64,000 nt of DNA from Lachnospiraceae bacterium (GTDB taxonomy: Bacteria; Bacillota; Clostridia; Lachnospirales; Lachnospiraceae): NCBI GenBank assembly GCA_009774215.1, contig VSNH01000001.1, positions 53,420 through 117,419 of the forward strand, read 5' to 3'. Position 1 is the stretch's first letter; each line of letters begins with the position of its first letter. Positions 1-9,171 of this stretch are shown in pieces. The notes beneath the pieces were generated by a model. The model did no database searches and was not told the origin of the DNA. It saw only the letters and a list, made by a program, of their open reading frames with translations. Both the position numbers and the translations under genes were made by a program.

Positions 1-3000
1 GTGATGAAGAGATCGAATGGGAAGAGGTTTACATAAGTAATGCGGAGGAGCTTAAGGCGTTCTCTAAAGATTGTTGGCTGGACACATGGTCGCAGAATAA
101 GAAAGTGTATTTGACGGCGGATATTGACTTGGCCGGGGAGAGTTTTGTGCCGATACCGACTTTCGGCGGCTATTTTGACGGGCAGGGACATACCGTCAGC
201 GGATTTTCGGTGCATAAACCCATCTCCTATGTGGGACTTTTTAATTACACACAGGAAACGGCGGTGATTGCCAACCTGGAGATCGTGGGAACGGTCAGGC
301 CGACCGGGAAGCAGATGGTGGTAGGCGGCATCGTGGGGGATAACAGCGGTATTTTATTAAACTGTGTTTTTGACGGTGTTGTGGAGGCTAACGATTATGT
401 GGGCGGTATTGTCGGCTATAATGAGATCAGCGGCGTGCTGATGGACTGCGAGGCAAAGGGGACGATCACGGGCGCGCATTATACGGGCGGTATAGCCGGC
501 GAAAATGTCGGTAACATTGTTGGGTGCCTCAACCGCGCTGACGTCAATATTTCCAGCGAGGACAAGGCGAGGTCACTGGATGATATCAATTTGGAGCAGT
601 ATACGACAGGTCTTTTAGGCTCGCTGGATAGTGGGACTGACGAGAAAAGCGAGAAGCTATCCGCCGCGGAGAATACGGTGGATACAGGCGGCATAGCAGG
701 CCTTTCCACGGGGATTATACAAAGCTGCGTAAACGAAGGCACAATCGGATATGAGCATGTGGGCTACAATACGGGCGGTATTGTGGGTCGGCAGTCGGGC
801 TATGTGTATGCCTGTTCGAATAAGGGAAAGATATACGGTCGTAAGGATGTGGGCGGTATCGTCGGGCAGGCAGAGCCGTACATAGCGGTGGATTTGTCGG
901 AGGACATTGTGCGGCAGTTGTCGGATCACATCGATACTATGCATGACCAGATCGGAAAGATGCTGGATGACGCGGGCGACCGTTCGGATATTCTTTCCAA
1001 CAGGCTGTCGGTGATTCGGGATTTCGCGGACAGGGCGCTTGATGATACCCATTCTCTGGCGGACAGAACCGTAGAGTGGACGGACAGCATGATGGACTCC
1101 GTCAATGAGGCGGTGAACCGTTTTGATTATGTGCTGGATGAGACGGCCAAGGACGGCGGTGTGATAGACCACGTCTCGGACTCGGCGGGGGACGTGAAGG
1201 ATGCCGCCGGAAAGCTGGAGGATATGGTAAAATCCATGGATCTCTATCAGTACATGACGCCCGAGGAGAAGGAGCAGTACGATCAGGCAAAGGAAGCGAT
1301 CGAGGAGGCCGGGAAAAAACACGCTGAGGATGCGGCGAAGGTTACAGAGGCTTATGAGAATTATTATATCGGCAAGGCGGCCGGTGAAGATACCACGAAT
1401 GAATATGATCTGAAACCCGTGACGGAATCGGGCGTAGACAGCGGCTGGAGTTATTCTTCCATTGATTTTAAGGATGTGCCGGAAAAATATATGGGAATTA
1501 CCGGTTGGGTGCATTATGACAGCGGCAGCGGGGAGACCAGAGATTTTCCGCTCTCCGATGACAGCGCGCAGGCGGAGGCGGACCGTCAGGTGCAGGAGAA
1601 AGCCGCAGAAAATATGGCAGCCAATGCAGGCCAGATAGCGGAAGCCGCTGAGGACTATGCCGATAAACAGTACAGCGAGGCTCATAACGGCAGCAAATAT
1701 TCGGAGGATATGCGTAAATATCTGGAGACCATGACGGATATTGCATCCAGACACACGGACGAGATGACTGACGATGCGAAAAAGCAGTTGAAGTCTGCCG
1801 CTTCTTCCGCAAAGGATGCTGCGGAGAATCTGGAGGAGGCAGGGGAGGGAACCAAGGACATCCTGACGACTTTAAACGACAAGCCGGATCTCAGCTTCCC
1901 GAGGCTGGGGGAAGACTACCGATCCACTACGGGAAGTCTTAACTCCAACTTAAAGAATATATCTGAGAATATGGGGTATTTAAATGATGAGATGTCCTCC
2001 TCAGGTGATCTTTTGGGGGATGATCTTTCGGATATCAACGATGAGTTCAGTGAGATTATGCTGCTGTATACGGATGCACTGGACGGTGTGCTGGATATGG
2101 ATTATTCCGGCAGATACGAAGATGAGTCGCAGGTGGATGCGGAGGAGAGTATGGACGCAACCATCGCCAACTGCAGTAACGGCGGAAATGTGGCGGCGGA
2201 TCTGAATGTGTCAGGTATCGCCGGGACCATGGCGATCGAGTACGATTTTGATTTGGAGAGCGATATCACGGGACTGGAAGACGCCAGGGCAAATTCTACT
2301 TTTCTTACCAAGTGTGTGCTCAGAAAAAATGTGAATCAGGCGAAGATAACTGCACAGAAGAGCTATGCGGGCGGCGTATGCGGACTGCAGGAGATGGGTA
2401 TGGTGCTCGGCTGTGAGAACTACGGCAGGATTGAAAGCACGGCAGGCGATTATGTCGGCGGTATCGCAGGGCAGTCGTTGTCCCATATCAAACAAAGCTA
2501 TGCAAAGTGTACGGTAGCGGGTGAGGAATATGTGGCTGGAATTGCCGGATGGGGCAATGAGATAAACGGCTGTCTTGCCATGGTAAAGGTGAAGGAGTCG
2601 GAGGCTTTCTCGGGCGCTATAGCGGGTAAAATTTCCGACAATGCGGAGATTGCGGATAATTATTTCGTATCCGAAGAGATTGCCGGGATTGACCGCATCA
2701 GCTACAGCGGAAAGGCGGAGCCGGTAGACTATCAGACGCTTTTGCAGACGGAAGGGATTCCTGCGAACTTCCGCAAAATGAAGATTACTTTTTATGCGGA
2801 CGACGAAGAAGTAGGAATGACGGAGTGCTCTTACGGCGGCAGCGTGGCATTGGAAAAATATCCGAATATCCCCGTGAAAGAAGGCTTCTATGCGGATTGG
2901 GATAATAAGGATCTGACGAATGTCAGACTTGACGAGGACGTATCGGTGGAGTATGTGCGGTATCTGACGACACTTGCCGGGAGCTGGATGCGGGATAATG

Positions 3001-3488
3001 GGCAGTCCTCTCTTCTGGTGGACGGCCGGTTTCTTCAGGAGGATGAGCTGACAGTGGAGAAAACGGATGCGAACACGGCGGGCGCTGCGCTGCCGGGCGG
3101 TGAGGAGACCGGAGCGCTGACCGAGTGCTGGACGCTGGAAATTCCGGATGACGGCTCATCGACCCATCAGATTCGCTATCAGGCGCCGCAGGGACAGACG
3201 GAGGGCGTTGAGATTTATGTGCAGGACGGCGCCGGATGGAGGGAGGCGGAGACAGAGCTTATGGGCATTTACCATCTCTTTTCCGCGAACGGCAGCAGCG
3301 TGAAGATTGCGGTCAGCGTGACGGAGAAGGGGATTATGGACTATATCGCTTTTATCGCAGCAGGTGCGGCCGCATTGATTCTGGTAATAGCGGTGATTGT
3401 ACATAAAAAGCGAAAGAAGCGGAAAAGCCGGAGGGCGGAGAATGCAGCCGTGGAAAGTGAAGACGGCGCGGAAACCTTGGCGAATTAA
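1..3488 (+). CDS. GLUG-repeat surface protein, membrane-anchored (5' end outside window)
   Basis: The frame is open from base 3, so the gene begins before the window. The GTG at 105 is only an internal valine codon. The visible product is about 1160 residues. An N-terminal block holds GLUG-type repeats (GGIVGDNSG, GGIVGYNE, GGIAGENVG, GGIVGRQSG), which form beta-solenoids in adhesins and surface proteins. It is followed by about 400 residues of Asp/Glu/Lys/Ala-rich, mostly helical sequence, probably coiled coil. A second GLUG block follows (GGVCGLQEMG, GGIAGQSLSH, AGIAGWG). A hydrophobic segment (AFIAAGAAALILVIAVIV) and a Lys/Arg-rich tail lie near the C-terminus. No LPXTG motif is seen, so a transmembrane anchor is inferred. 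Known: GLUG proteins act at the cell surface. The ligand is unknown. Confidence 0.8.
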   Translation, partial: DEEIEWEEVYISNAEELKAFSKDCWLDTWSQNKKVYLTADIDLAGESFVPIPTFGGYFDGQGHTVSGFSVHKPISYVGLFNYTQETAVIANLEIVGTVRPTGKQMVVGGIVGDNSGILLNCVFDGVVEANDYVGGIVGYNEISGVLMDCEAKGTITGAHYTGGIAGENVGNIVGCLNRADVNISSEDKARSLDDINLEQYTTGLLGSLDSGTDEKSEKLSAAENTVDTGGIAGLSTGIIQSCVNEGTIGYEHVGYNTGGIVGRQSGYVYACSNKGKIYGRKDVGGIVGQAEPYIAVDLSEDIVRQLSDHIDTMHDQIGKMLDDAGDRSDILSNRLSVIRDFADRALDDTHSLADRTVEWTDSMMDSVNEAVNRFDYVLDETAKDGGVIDHVSDSAGDVKDAAGKLEDMVKSMDLYQYMTPEEKEQYDQAKEAIEEAGKKHAEDAAKVTEAYENYYIGKAAGEDTTNEYDLKPVTESGVDSGWSYSSIDFKDVPEKYMGITGWVHYDSGSGETRDFPLSDDSAQAEADRQVQEKAAENMAANAGQIAEAAEDYADKQYSEAHNGSKYSEDMRKYLETMTDIASRHTDEMTDDAKKQLKSAASSAKDAAENLEEAGEGTKDILTTLNDKPDLSFPRLGEDYRSTTGSLNSNLKNISENMGYLNDEMSSSGDLLGDDLSDINDEFSEIMLLYTDALDGVLDMDYSGRYEDESQVDAEESMDATIANCSNGGNVAADLNVSGIAGTMAIEYDFDLESDITGLEDARANSTFLTKCVLRKNVNQAKITAQKSYAGGVCGLQEMGMVLGCENYGRIESTAGDYVGGIAGQSLSHIKQSYAKCTVAGEEYVAGIAGWGNEINGCLAMVKVKESEAFSGAIAGKISDNAEIADNYFVSEEIAGIDRISYSGKAEPVDYQTLLQTEGIPANFRKMKITFYADDEEVGMTECSYGGSVALEKYPNIPVKEGFYADWDNKDLTNVRLDEDVSVEYVRYLTTLAGSWMRDNGQSSLLVDGRFLQEDELTVEKTDANTAGAALPGGEETGALTECWTLEIPDDGSSTHQIRYQAPQGQTEGVEIYVQDGAGWREAETELMGIYHLFSANGSSVKIAVSVTEKGIMDYIAFIAAGAAALILVIAVIVHKKRKKRKSRRAENAAVESEDGAETLAN

Positions 3489-3490
3489 GC

Positions 3491-3519
3491 TTTACGGCAG
3501 ATAAGGATTTTGCTATACT
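3491..3519 (+). promoter_or_regulatory. Sigma-A-type promoter for the 39-residue protein
   Basis: TTTACG (3491-3496) and TATACT (3514-3519) are 17 bp apart, with TGC just before the -10 box (extended -10). It starts right after the surface-protein stop codon and lies about 45 bp before the start at 3562. Confidence 0.55.
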
Positions 3520-3561
3520 TATGTTGTAGCAATAAACAGCCATTAGAAAGCAGGTGATCAT

Positions 3562-3681
3562 ATGACTGGTAAAGAGATTGTTAATCTGATTCGTAAGCTG
3601 AAAGAAAAAGGGTTGAATAGTGATGAGATATTAGCCATCATTGAATATATTGAGACGCACGATCCGGCAGAGCAGGAGTGA
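3562..3681 (+). CDS. Small hypothetical protein, 39 residues
   Basis: A complete small gene: promoter-like sequence at 3491-3519, a ribosome site (CAGGTGAT) just before the ATG at 3562, 39 codons, TGA, then a strong terminator 14 bp downstream. The product (MTGKEIVNLI, KLKEKGLNSDEILAII, EYIETH) is charged and helical, with no signal peptide or membrane segment. It could form a short helix-turn-helix-like or dimerising hairpin. No function is recognised. The self-contained transcription unit is the main reason to believe it is real. Confidence 0.6.
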   Translation: MTGKEIVNLIRKLKEKGLNSDEILAIIEYIETHDPAEQE

Positions 3682-3695
3682 TATAAGTCAGAGAG

Positions 3696-3727
3696 AAGGG
3701 AGAACACCGTGAATGTTCTCCCTTTTT
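3696..3727 (+). terminator. Rho-independent terminator
   Basis: Perfect 11-bp stem AAGGGAGAACA/TGTTCTCCCTT with a 7-base loop, continuing into a T-run. It ends the small-gene transcript and sits opposite the 3' end of the convergent antiporter operon, which it may also serve. Confidence 0.85.
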
Positions 3728-3770
3728 CATATGAAAGACAGTGTGAAGCATACTTTTGCGGCTTTCAGAT

Positions 3771-5924
3771 TCACAGCCCGAACACATCCTTGATAAACAG
3801 ATAACCCACCGTCAGGATCAGCCCGACACAGAAGAGCAGCAGCCCGAAGGACATGCTTCTGGTGATCATCATGGTATTTTCACTCCACTCCTCATGCATC
3901 AGCGCCAGTTTATGCTCATAATCCTGCTTCTTCGGGTTTTTGCGGCGCAAAATCAGGTTGCCAAGCCCTTCAAAGAAGGAGGCGGCGCAGGCAGCAAAAT
4001 GCGTAAATACATTGCCCTCGAGCCGTTCGTGGGGCAGTTTTTCGTCGCGGTAAACGGTTTTTCTGAGCACAACAACGATCGTATCAACCAGACTGTCCAG
4101 AAAACGGCAGAGCATACCGAAGGTAAAGGGCAGAATTTTTAACAGCACAGGGCGGTAAAGCAGATTTTCCAGATCCAGCCAAACGGGCCAGCGGTTTACA
4201 TAATTTCTCACCTCCGCTTTGTTTCCCCTCCTCATAAGCAGAAACCGCACGACAAAGCCGTAGATCAATGTGCCGAAAACCAGGGAAATCAATGCGCCCT
4301 TCAAGTTACCGAGAGAAAAATAGGAGACTTTTTCCACTGTTTCTGTCTGCAGAAAGGACTGGCTCATATCGGCGATGCCGTCCATCACAAAGCCCGGAAG
4401 AAGTCCCATAAGCGGCAGCAGGCCGGCGCTTACGGTGAGAGCAAAGGCGCTTGCCCGGTTCATGTATCTGCCCTGCAATGCGTCATATTTTTTCTGCACG
4501 GCATCGTCGGCATTCTTTTCAATGAAGAGACAGATATAAAGCTTGGTCATGTAAGCGATAGTAAGCCCGCCGCTTAAAAGGAAAATCCATTCGACGGCGC
4601 TCATAAATGAGGTGCCAAAGAGGGCAGGGATTACGCCTGCATTAATCAGAACCATGTACTCTACAATGCTCTCATGAAGCAGTGTCTTGCTGACGTAACC
4701 GTTGAAAAGCGGTATGCCGCCGATGCCCAACGCACCCACCAGAAAAATAACATTTAGGAGCGGTTTCTTTCGCCCGAAGCCGCGGACTTCATTCAAATCC
4801 AGCTTATGCACATTCATAAAGACCACGCCTGCCGCCATAAACAGCACGAGTTTAATCAGGGAGTGGTTTACCATATGAAGCAGGCTGCCGCGCAGCGCGA
4901 TGGCGTTTTCCTTTCCCAGAAGACCCGACATGCCCACGCCCACGAGAATAAAGCCGATCTGGGAAACCGAGGAGCAGGCAAGCGTCCGTTTCAGGTCAAC
5001 GGAGAACAGGGCAAGCAATGCGCCGATTACCATGGTGAGGACACCCAAAATCAATATCATTGCGCCCCACGCCGCATTTTGAAAGAAGATATAGGCGGTC
5101 AGAATGAGTATGCCGTACATGCCCGCTTTGGTCAAAATGCCGGAAAGGAGAGCAGAGGCGGGAGCGGGAGCCACCGGGTGCGCTTTCGGCAGCCAGATAT
5201 GCAGCGGGAACGCGCCCGCCTTCGCGCCGAAGCCGAACAGCAGGCAGAGCCCCGCTGCCCAGATTTTCTTTTCGGGAATCCTGCTGGAAGTCGTAAGCAC
5301 ATAATGATCATAGCAGCCGCTCAGCTCTGCAAAGTTTAATGTTCCCGTCATATCATATAAAAGGAAAATGCCCATCAGCATCACCAGTCCGCCGATGACC
5401 GCCACGGCCAGATAAGTCGCGCCGGCACGCAGGGATTCGGGCTTCTCGTCGTGTACTACCCATACATAAGAGGTAAACGACATGATTTCAAAGAAGACAA
5501 AGGTGGTAAAAAAGTCCGCGGAGAAAAAGACGCCCTCGGTTGCGCCAAGTGTCAGCAGCAAAAACAGATAGTAACGGTTCCTGTTTCTGTAGTGCCCGAA
5601 ATATTCTTTTGAAAAAAGGGTTGTCATAAACCACATAAAGGCGGCAATGGTTCCGTACAGCGCACGGAAACCGTCCAAAGTAAAATGCATTCCCATGCCA
5701 CAGACGTAGGGGATTTCAATGATCGGTTTCTGCCCGCCTGCTGCATCCGTCAGCATCTGTACCGCCAATAGGATGCAGAGAAGGAAGGTAAGGCCTGTTA
5801 TGATGTCCGCAAAGATGTTCCGCGTGTCTTTACTCTTCCGCCCAATGGCGTAACTTACAAACGCCGCAAGCATGGGCAGAAAAATGATGCTGATTATGAT
5901 AATCATATTTGTATCGTTGTACAT
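3771..5924 (-). CDS. Mrp/complex I-type antiporter subunit (MrpA N-terminal / NuoL-like)
   Basis: Last gene of the antiporter operon, 717 residues. It is a proton-conducting membrane transporter of the NuoL/MrpA family (PF00361), with many membrane segments. The key acidic residue is visible in FFEIMSFTSY and the paired lysine in GFGAKAGAFPLHIWLPKAHP. The C-terminal 200 residues extend past the 14-helix core and end in a further membrane segment, resembling the lateral-helix tail of NuoL, though shorter proteins are usual for MrpD. The start at 5924 (MYNDTNM) is chosen over 5936 because GGAGGG sits 4-5 bases before it and the upstream ATG lies inside that ribosome site. Expected role: Na+(or K+)/H+ exchange with the operon partners. 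The ion is not readable from the sequence. Confidence 0.85.
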   Translation of the reverse strand: MYNDTNMIIIISIIFLPMLAAFVSYAIGRKSKDTRNIFADIITGLTFLLCILLAVQMLTDAAGGQKPIIEIPYVCGMGMHFTLDGFRALYGTIAAFMWFMTTLFSKEYFGHYRNRNRYYLFLLLTLGATEGVFFSADFFTTFVFFEIMSFTSYVWVVHDEKPESLRAGATYLAVAVIGGLVMLMGIFLLYDMTGTLNFAELSGCYDHYVLTTSSRIPEKKIWAAGLCLLFGFGAKAGAFPLHIWLPKAHPVAPAPASALLSGILTKAGMYGILILTAYIFFQNAAWGAMILILGVLTMVIGALLALFSVDLKRTLACSSVSQIGFILVGVGMSGLLGKENAIALRGSLLHMVNHSLIKLVLFMAAGVVFMNVHKLDLNEVRGFGRKKPLLNVIFLVGALGIGGIPLFNGYVSKTLLHESIVEYMVLINAGVIPALFGTSFMSAVEWIFLLSGGLTIAYMTKLYICLFIEKNADDAVQKKYDALQGRYMNRASAFALTVSAGLLPLMGLLPGFVMDGIADMSQSFLQTETVEKVSYFSLGNLKGALISLVFGTLIYGFVVRFLLMRRGNKAEVRNYVNRWPVWLDLENLLYRPVLLKILPFTFGMLCRFLDSLVDTIVVVLRKTVYRDEKLPHERLEGNVFTHFAACAASFFEGLGNLILRRKNPKKQDYEHKLALMHEEWSENTMMITRSMSFGLLLFCVGLILTVGYLFIKDVFGL

Positions 5925-5936
5925 ACTACCCTCCAT

Positions 5937-5955
5937 GTCACAGCTCTGCTGTGAC
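5937..5955 (-). promoter_or_regulatory. Intercistronic hairpin before the NuoL-like gene
   Basis: Perfect palindrome GTCACAGC-TCT-GCTGTGAC ends 12 bases before the chosen start codon, abutting the ribosome site in the mRNA. There is no T-run, so it is not a terminator. A role in mRNA processing or translation level is inferred. Confidence 0.4.
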
Positions 5956-6085
5956 CTAAATCAATGCAGAGAATGCCTATATTTTGGACATTTTCCTGTG
6001 CGAAATTTAGAACCTCCAAGCCGCTTTGCTGACTTTGCGTCTCCGTCTTATGATGAGAAGGCTTTAAAAGTACTTTTCGCATTTC

Positions 6086-7549
6086 TTATACGGCGCCCGT
6101 TGCAACACGCATAAAAAAGTCCACAACCGGCTGGGAATAAACGCCGAACAGTATGATAAATACGGTAAATATAAACAGCGGCAGCAGCATCTTCCAGTTG
6201 GGATCGCAAATATCGGAAATTGTGCCGTAGTCAAAATCCTTTCCGGGGAAGAACGCCCGCACGACAATCGTCAGCATATAGATTGCCGTCAGAAGCGCCG
6301 ACACCAGCAGGCAGGCAATGCCGCCCCAGGCCAGAGGATTGTTGCTTTTCACCGCGGCCCCGGCCAGATTCCACTTGCTGACGAAACCGGCAAGCCCCGG
6401 GACACCCATGAGCGCCAGCGCGGATATCGTGAAAATGCCGAATACGCGGGGCATTTTATATCCCAGTCCGTTTAGTTCATGCACATAATGGCGGTCGGTC
6501 TGGTGCATGATTGCGCCTGCGCAGAAGAAAGAGCTGATCTTCATAACGGCGTGGAATACAAGGTGTGTCAGTGCCCCGGCAAGTCCCAGCGGCGTCATAA
6601 TGACCACGCCGAAAAGGATGTAGGACAGGTTGCTAATGGTGGAGTAAGCCAGCCGTCTTTTGATATGCGTCTCTTTCACGGCCCGGCTGCAGCCGTAGAC
6701 GATGGTAAACATGACAACGGCCATCACCACATCCTGCGCCCAGGTGCCTTTTAGGAAATCCGTACCGAAGCTGTAATAAGTCAGCCTGATAATGGCGAAC
6801 GCGCCGGATTTTACTACGGCCACCGCATGGAGCAGCGCGGTGACGGGCGTGGGAGCCACGCCAGCCTGAGGCAGCCAGGAGTTGAAGGGACAGACCGCCG
6901 CCTTTACGCCGAAGCCCATAAACGCCATCACATAGATCAAGAGTAAAACGTCGGTCTTCCCGGCGGTTTTGGCAGGGTCAAGCACACCGCCCAGAATAAA
7001 GTCCGTTGTGCTGCCGTAGACAATGACCATAATCAGCCCCAGGAAGGCGAATGCCGCGCCGCCCAGCGAATAGTAGAGGTATTTGCGACTTGCCAGAACC
7101 GCCTCGCGGGTCAGCGTGTGCATGACCAGAGGCACAGTAACTAACGTCAGCAGCTCATAAAAGAAATACATGGTAAGCAGGTTGGCGGCGAGGGCAATGC
7201 CCAGCGTCACGCCGTAAGTCAGCGTATAGAAGAGGAAAAATACATTTTCATGTTCTTCCTTTGTCATATACTCAAAGGCGTAGAGGGTGGCAAAGGGCCA
7301 GAGCGCGGACACAAGTCCCGCAAACACCATGCTCATGCCGTCCACGCGGAAGCTGATATTTAAGTTGCCCGTAAAATGCGCCAGAAGGAAGGTGCTGTCC
7401 GAGTGGTGCAGGAGCAGATACCAGACAAGGATGCTGTTTAATACCACCGCCGTCTCCAGAAACACTTCTTTATGCCATCTTTTCCGAAAGGGGATAATGG
7501 GTACCAGAATCCCCGTTATGAAAGGAATTAAGATTACTAAAATAATCAT
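6086..7549 (-). CDS. Mrp-type antiporter subunit, MrpD/NuoM-like
   Basis: 487 residues, PF00361 proton-conducting transporter family, of typical MrpD/NuoM length and predicted about 14 membrane helices. Conserved ion-path residues are present: Glu in FYELLTLVTVPLVMH and Lys in GFGVKAAVCPFNSWLPQAG, followed by TPVTALLHAVAVVKSGAFAI. GGAGAACATC precedes the ATG at 7549. It is the third of four consecutive large antiporter-like subunits in this operon; canonical Mrp has only two (A and D). A 149-base gap with a hairpin separates it from the downstream NuoL-like gene. It probably forms one ion-translocating channel of the complex in the cytoplasmic membrane. Confidence 0.85.
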   Translation of the reverse strand: MIILVILIPFITGILVPIIPFRKRWHKEVFLETAVVLNSILVWYLLLHHSDSTFLLAHFTGNLNISFRVDGMSMVFAGLVSALWPFATLYAFEYMTKEEHENVFFLFYTLTYGVTLGIALAANLLTMYFFYELLTLVTVPLVMHTLTREAVLASRKYLYYSLGGAAFAFLGLIMVIVYGSTTDFILGGVLDPAKTAGKTDVLLLIYVMAFMGFGVKAAVCPFNSWLPQAGVAPTPVTALLHAVAVVKSGAFAIIRLTYYSFGTDFLKGTWAQDVVMAVVMFTIVYGCSRAVKETHIKRRLAYSTISNLSYILFGVVIMTPLGLAGALTHLVFHAVMKISSFFCAGAIMHQTDRHYVHELNGLGYKMPRVFGIFTISALALMGVPGLAGFVSKWNLAGAAVKSNNPLAWGGIACLLVSALLTAIYMLTIVVRAFFPGKDFDYGTISDICDPNWKMLLPLFIFTVFIILFGVYSQPVVDFFMRVATGAV

Positions 7550-7611
7550 GATGTTCTCCGTTCCGAAATCCGTATATCAAAGTGATTTCTACATGATAAA
7601 ATCAACGCTGC

Positions 7612-9093
7612 TTAGCCGGTAACTGCCATACGAATCAGATTTATAACGATTTCAGGAAATAAGCCGACCAAAATTGATAATATTGTCAGAATCAGCACCG
7701 GTACAGTCATCAATTTGCACGGTTCTTTCTTTTGCAGCATGTTGTAATCGTAATCCGCTCCCGGGAAAAAGCCGTGTATGGTCAGCGGCAGCAGATAGCC
7801 CGCTGTCAACAGTGCACTTACCAGAAGAATCACAGGGCCGAGTACGTCAAAAACAGGAATCCCGCTCTCTAAGGAACCGACAGCCAGATACCACTTGCTG
7901 ACAAAGCCGCTTGTGGGCGGAATGCCGATCAGTCCAAGGGAAGCGATTGTGAAACACCACATAGTAAGGGGCATTTCCTTGCCGATGCCGCGCATTTCTT
8001 CCACCCGCGTTTTTCCCGTTCTGTAGATAATGGCCCCGGCGCACAAAAAGAGCACGGCTTTGACAAATCCGTGTGCCAGCACATGACAAAGAGCGCCTGC
8101 AAAGGATGTCCCGTTCATAATGGCGAGGCCGAACAGGATATAGGAGAGCTGGCTCACCGTAGAGTAGGCCAGCCTTTTTTTCAGCACGGGTTCCCGGTAG
8201 GCCAGCAGGGAACCCATAAATACCGTAATCAGTGTCAGGATGATCCAGGCGGTCTGCACCCACGTGCCCCGCAGAAAATCCCTGCCAAACATGCCGAGCA
8301 CGCGAATAATGGCCAGCACGCCCGCTTTTACGATGACGGCGGATAAAACCGCGGAAGCCGGGGCAGGAGCCACGGGATGCGCGGTGGGCAGCCATGCGTG
8401 CATAGGAAACATGCCCGCCTTGACGCCAAAACCGAGAAGCATAACAAAAGCCACGACCAGAAGGAAACCGCCATGTCCTGTTATGGCGGAGGCACGGAGC
8501 GCGCCTTCCGTTGTGAAGGTCAGCGAATCACAGTTCCGATACAGAAAATAAATGCCAAACAGTGCCGCATATGCGCCGCACAGGGAATAAAACAGGTATT
8601 TCAGTCCTGCCATCACCGCTTCCCTTGAGCCGTTGTGAAGCACCAGAGGCATGGAGGCCAGTGTTAAAAGTTCAAAGAACAGATAGAAAGTAATCAGGTT
8701 GCCCGCAAAGCACAGAGCGTTTAACACGCCGAATATCAACAGATAAAAACCGTAGTAACGGTTGTCCCGCTCCTCGTGTTTCATGTACTCGAAGGAGAAG
8801 AATCCCGCACAGAGCAGGACGATTACCGCCAGCAGAGAGAAAATTGTCCCGGTACTGTCAATCCGAAAATAAATCGGAAGGGTTTTTGTCAGATAGAAAA
8901 GGGTAAAGCCGTCCTCTGCCGTCAGCAGCGAGGCGATGACAAGCCCGGCCGTGACGATAAGGAAGCACCCGGTCAAAGTCGTAAGCGCCTTACTGTCAGC
9001 GTTTTTTTTCCCGGACAAGGGCGTCCGATAGCGTATCAGCAGAAACACTCCCGCTAAAATAGGGAAAAAAATGGATGAAAGAATCAAATACAT
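7612..9093 (-). CDS. Mrp-type antiporter subunit, MrpD-like
   Basis: 493 residues of the same PF00361 family. Signature regions: FFELLTLASMPLVLH (channel Glu) and GFGVKAGMFPMHAWLPTAHP (channel Lys) followed by APASAVLSAVIVKAGVLAI. A start at 9093 is supported by AGAGGTGATAAT before the ATG. It clearly resembles its downstream neighbour (6086-7549) in the conserved blocks, so the two may be an old tandem duplication. It is expected to sit in the cytoplasmic membrane as one of the proton- or cation-translocating modules. Confidence 0.85.
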   Translation of the reverse strand: MYLILSSIFFPILAGVFLLIRYRTPLSGKKNADSKALTTLTGCFLIVTAGLVIASLLTAEDGFTLFYLTKTLPIYFRIDSTGTIFSLLAVIVLLCAGFFSFEYMKHEERDNRYYGFYLLIFGVLNALCFAGNLITFYLFFELLTLASMPLVLHNGSREAVMAGLKYLFYSLCGAYAALFGIYFLYRNCDSLTFTTEGALRASAITGHGGFLLVVAFVMLLGFGVKAGMFPMHAWLPTAHPVAPAPASAVLSAVIVKAGVLAIIRVLGMFGRDFLRGTWVQTAWIILTLITVFMGSLLAYREPVLKKRLAYSTVSQLSYILFGLAIMNGTSFAGALCHVLAHGFVKAVLFLCAGAIIYRTGKTRVEEMRGIGKEMPLTMWCFTIASLGLIGIPPTSGFVSKWYLAVGSLESGIPVFDVLGPVILLVSALLTAGYLLPLTIHGFFPGADYDYNMLQKKEPCKLMTVPVLILTILSILVGLFPEIVINLIRMAVTG

Positions 9094-9171
9094 ATTATCA
9101 CCTCTTTATAAACATGTGGCAGATCTGATTGTCGATTGAAGAGATTACAAATTATAATCAACCGACGGCTG

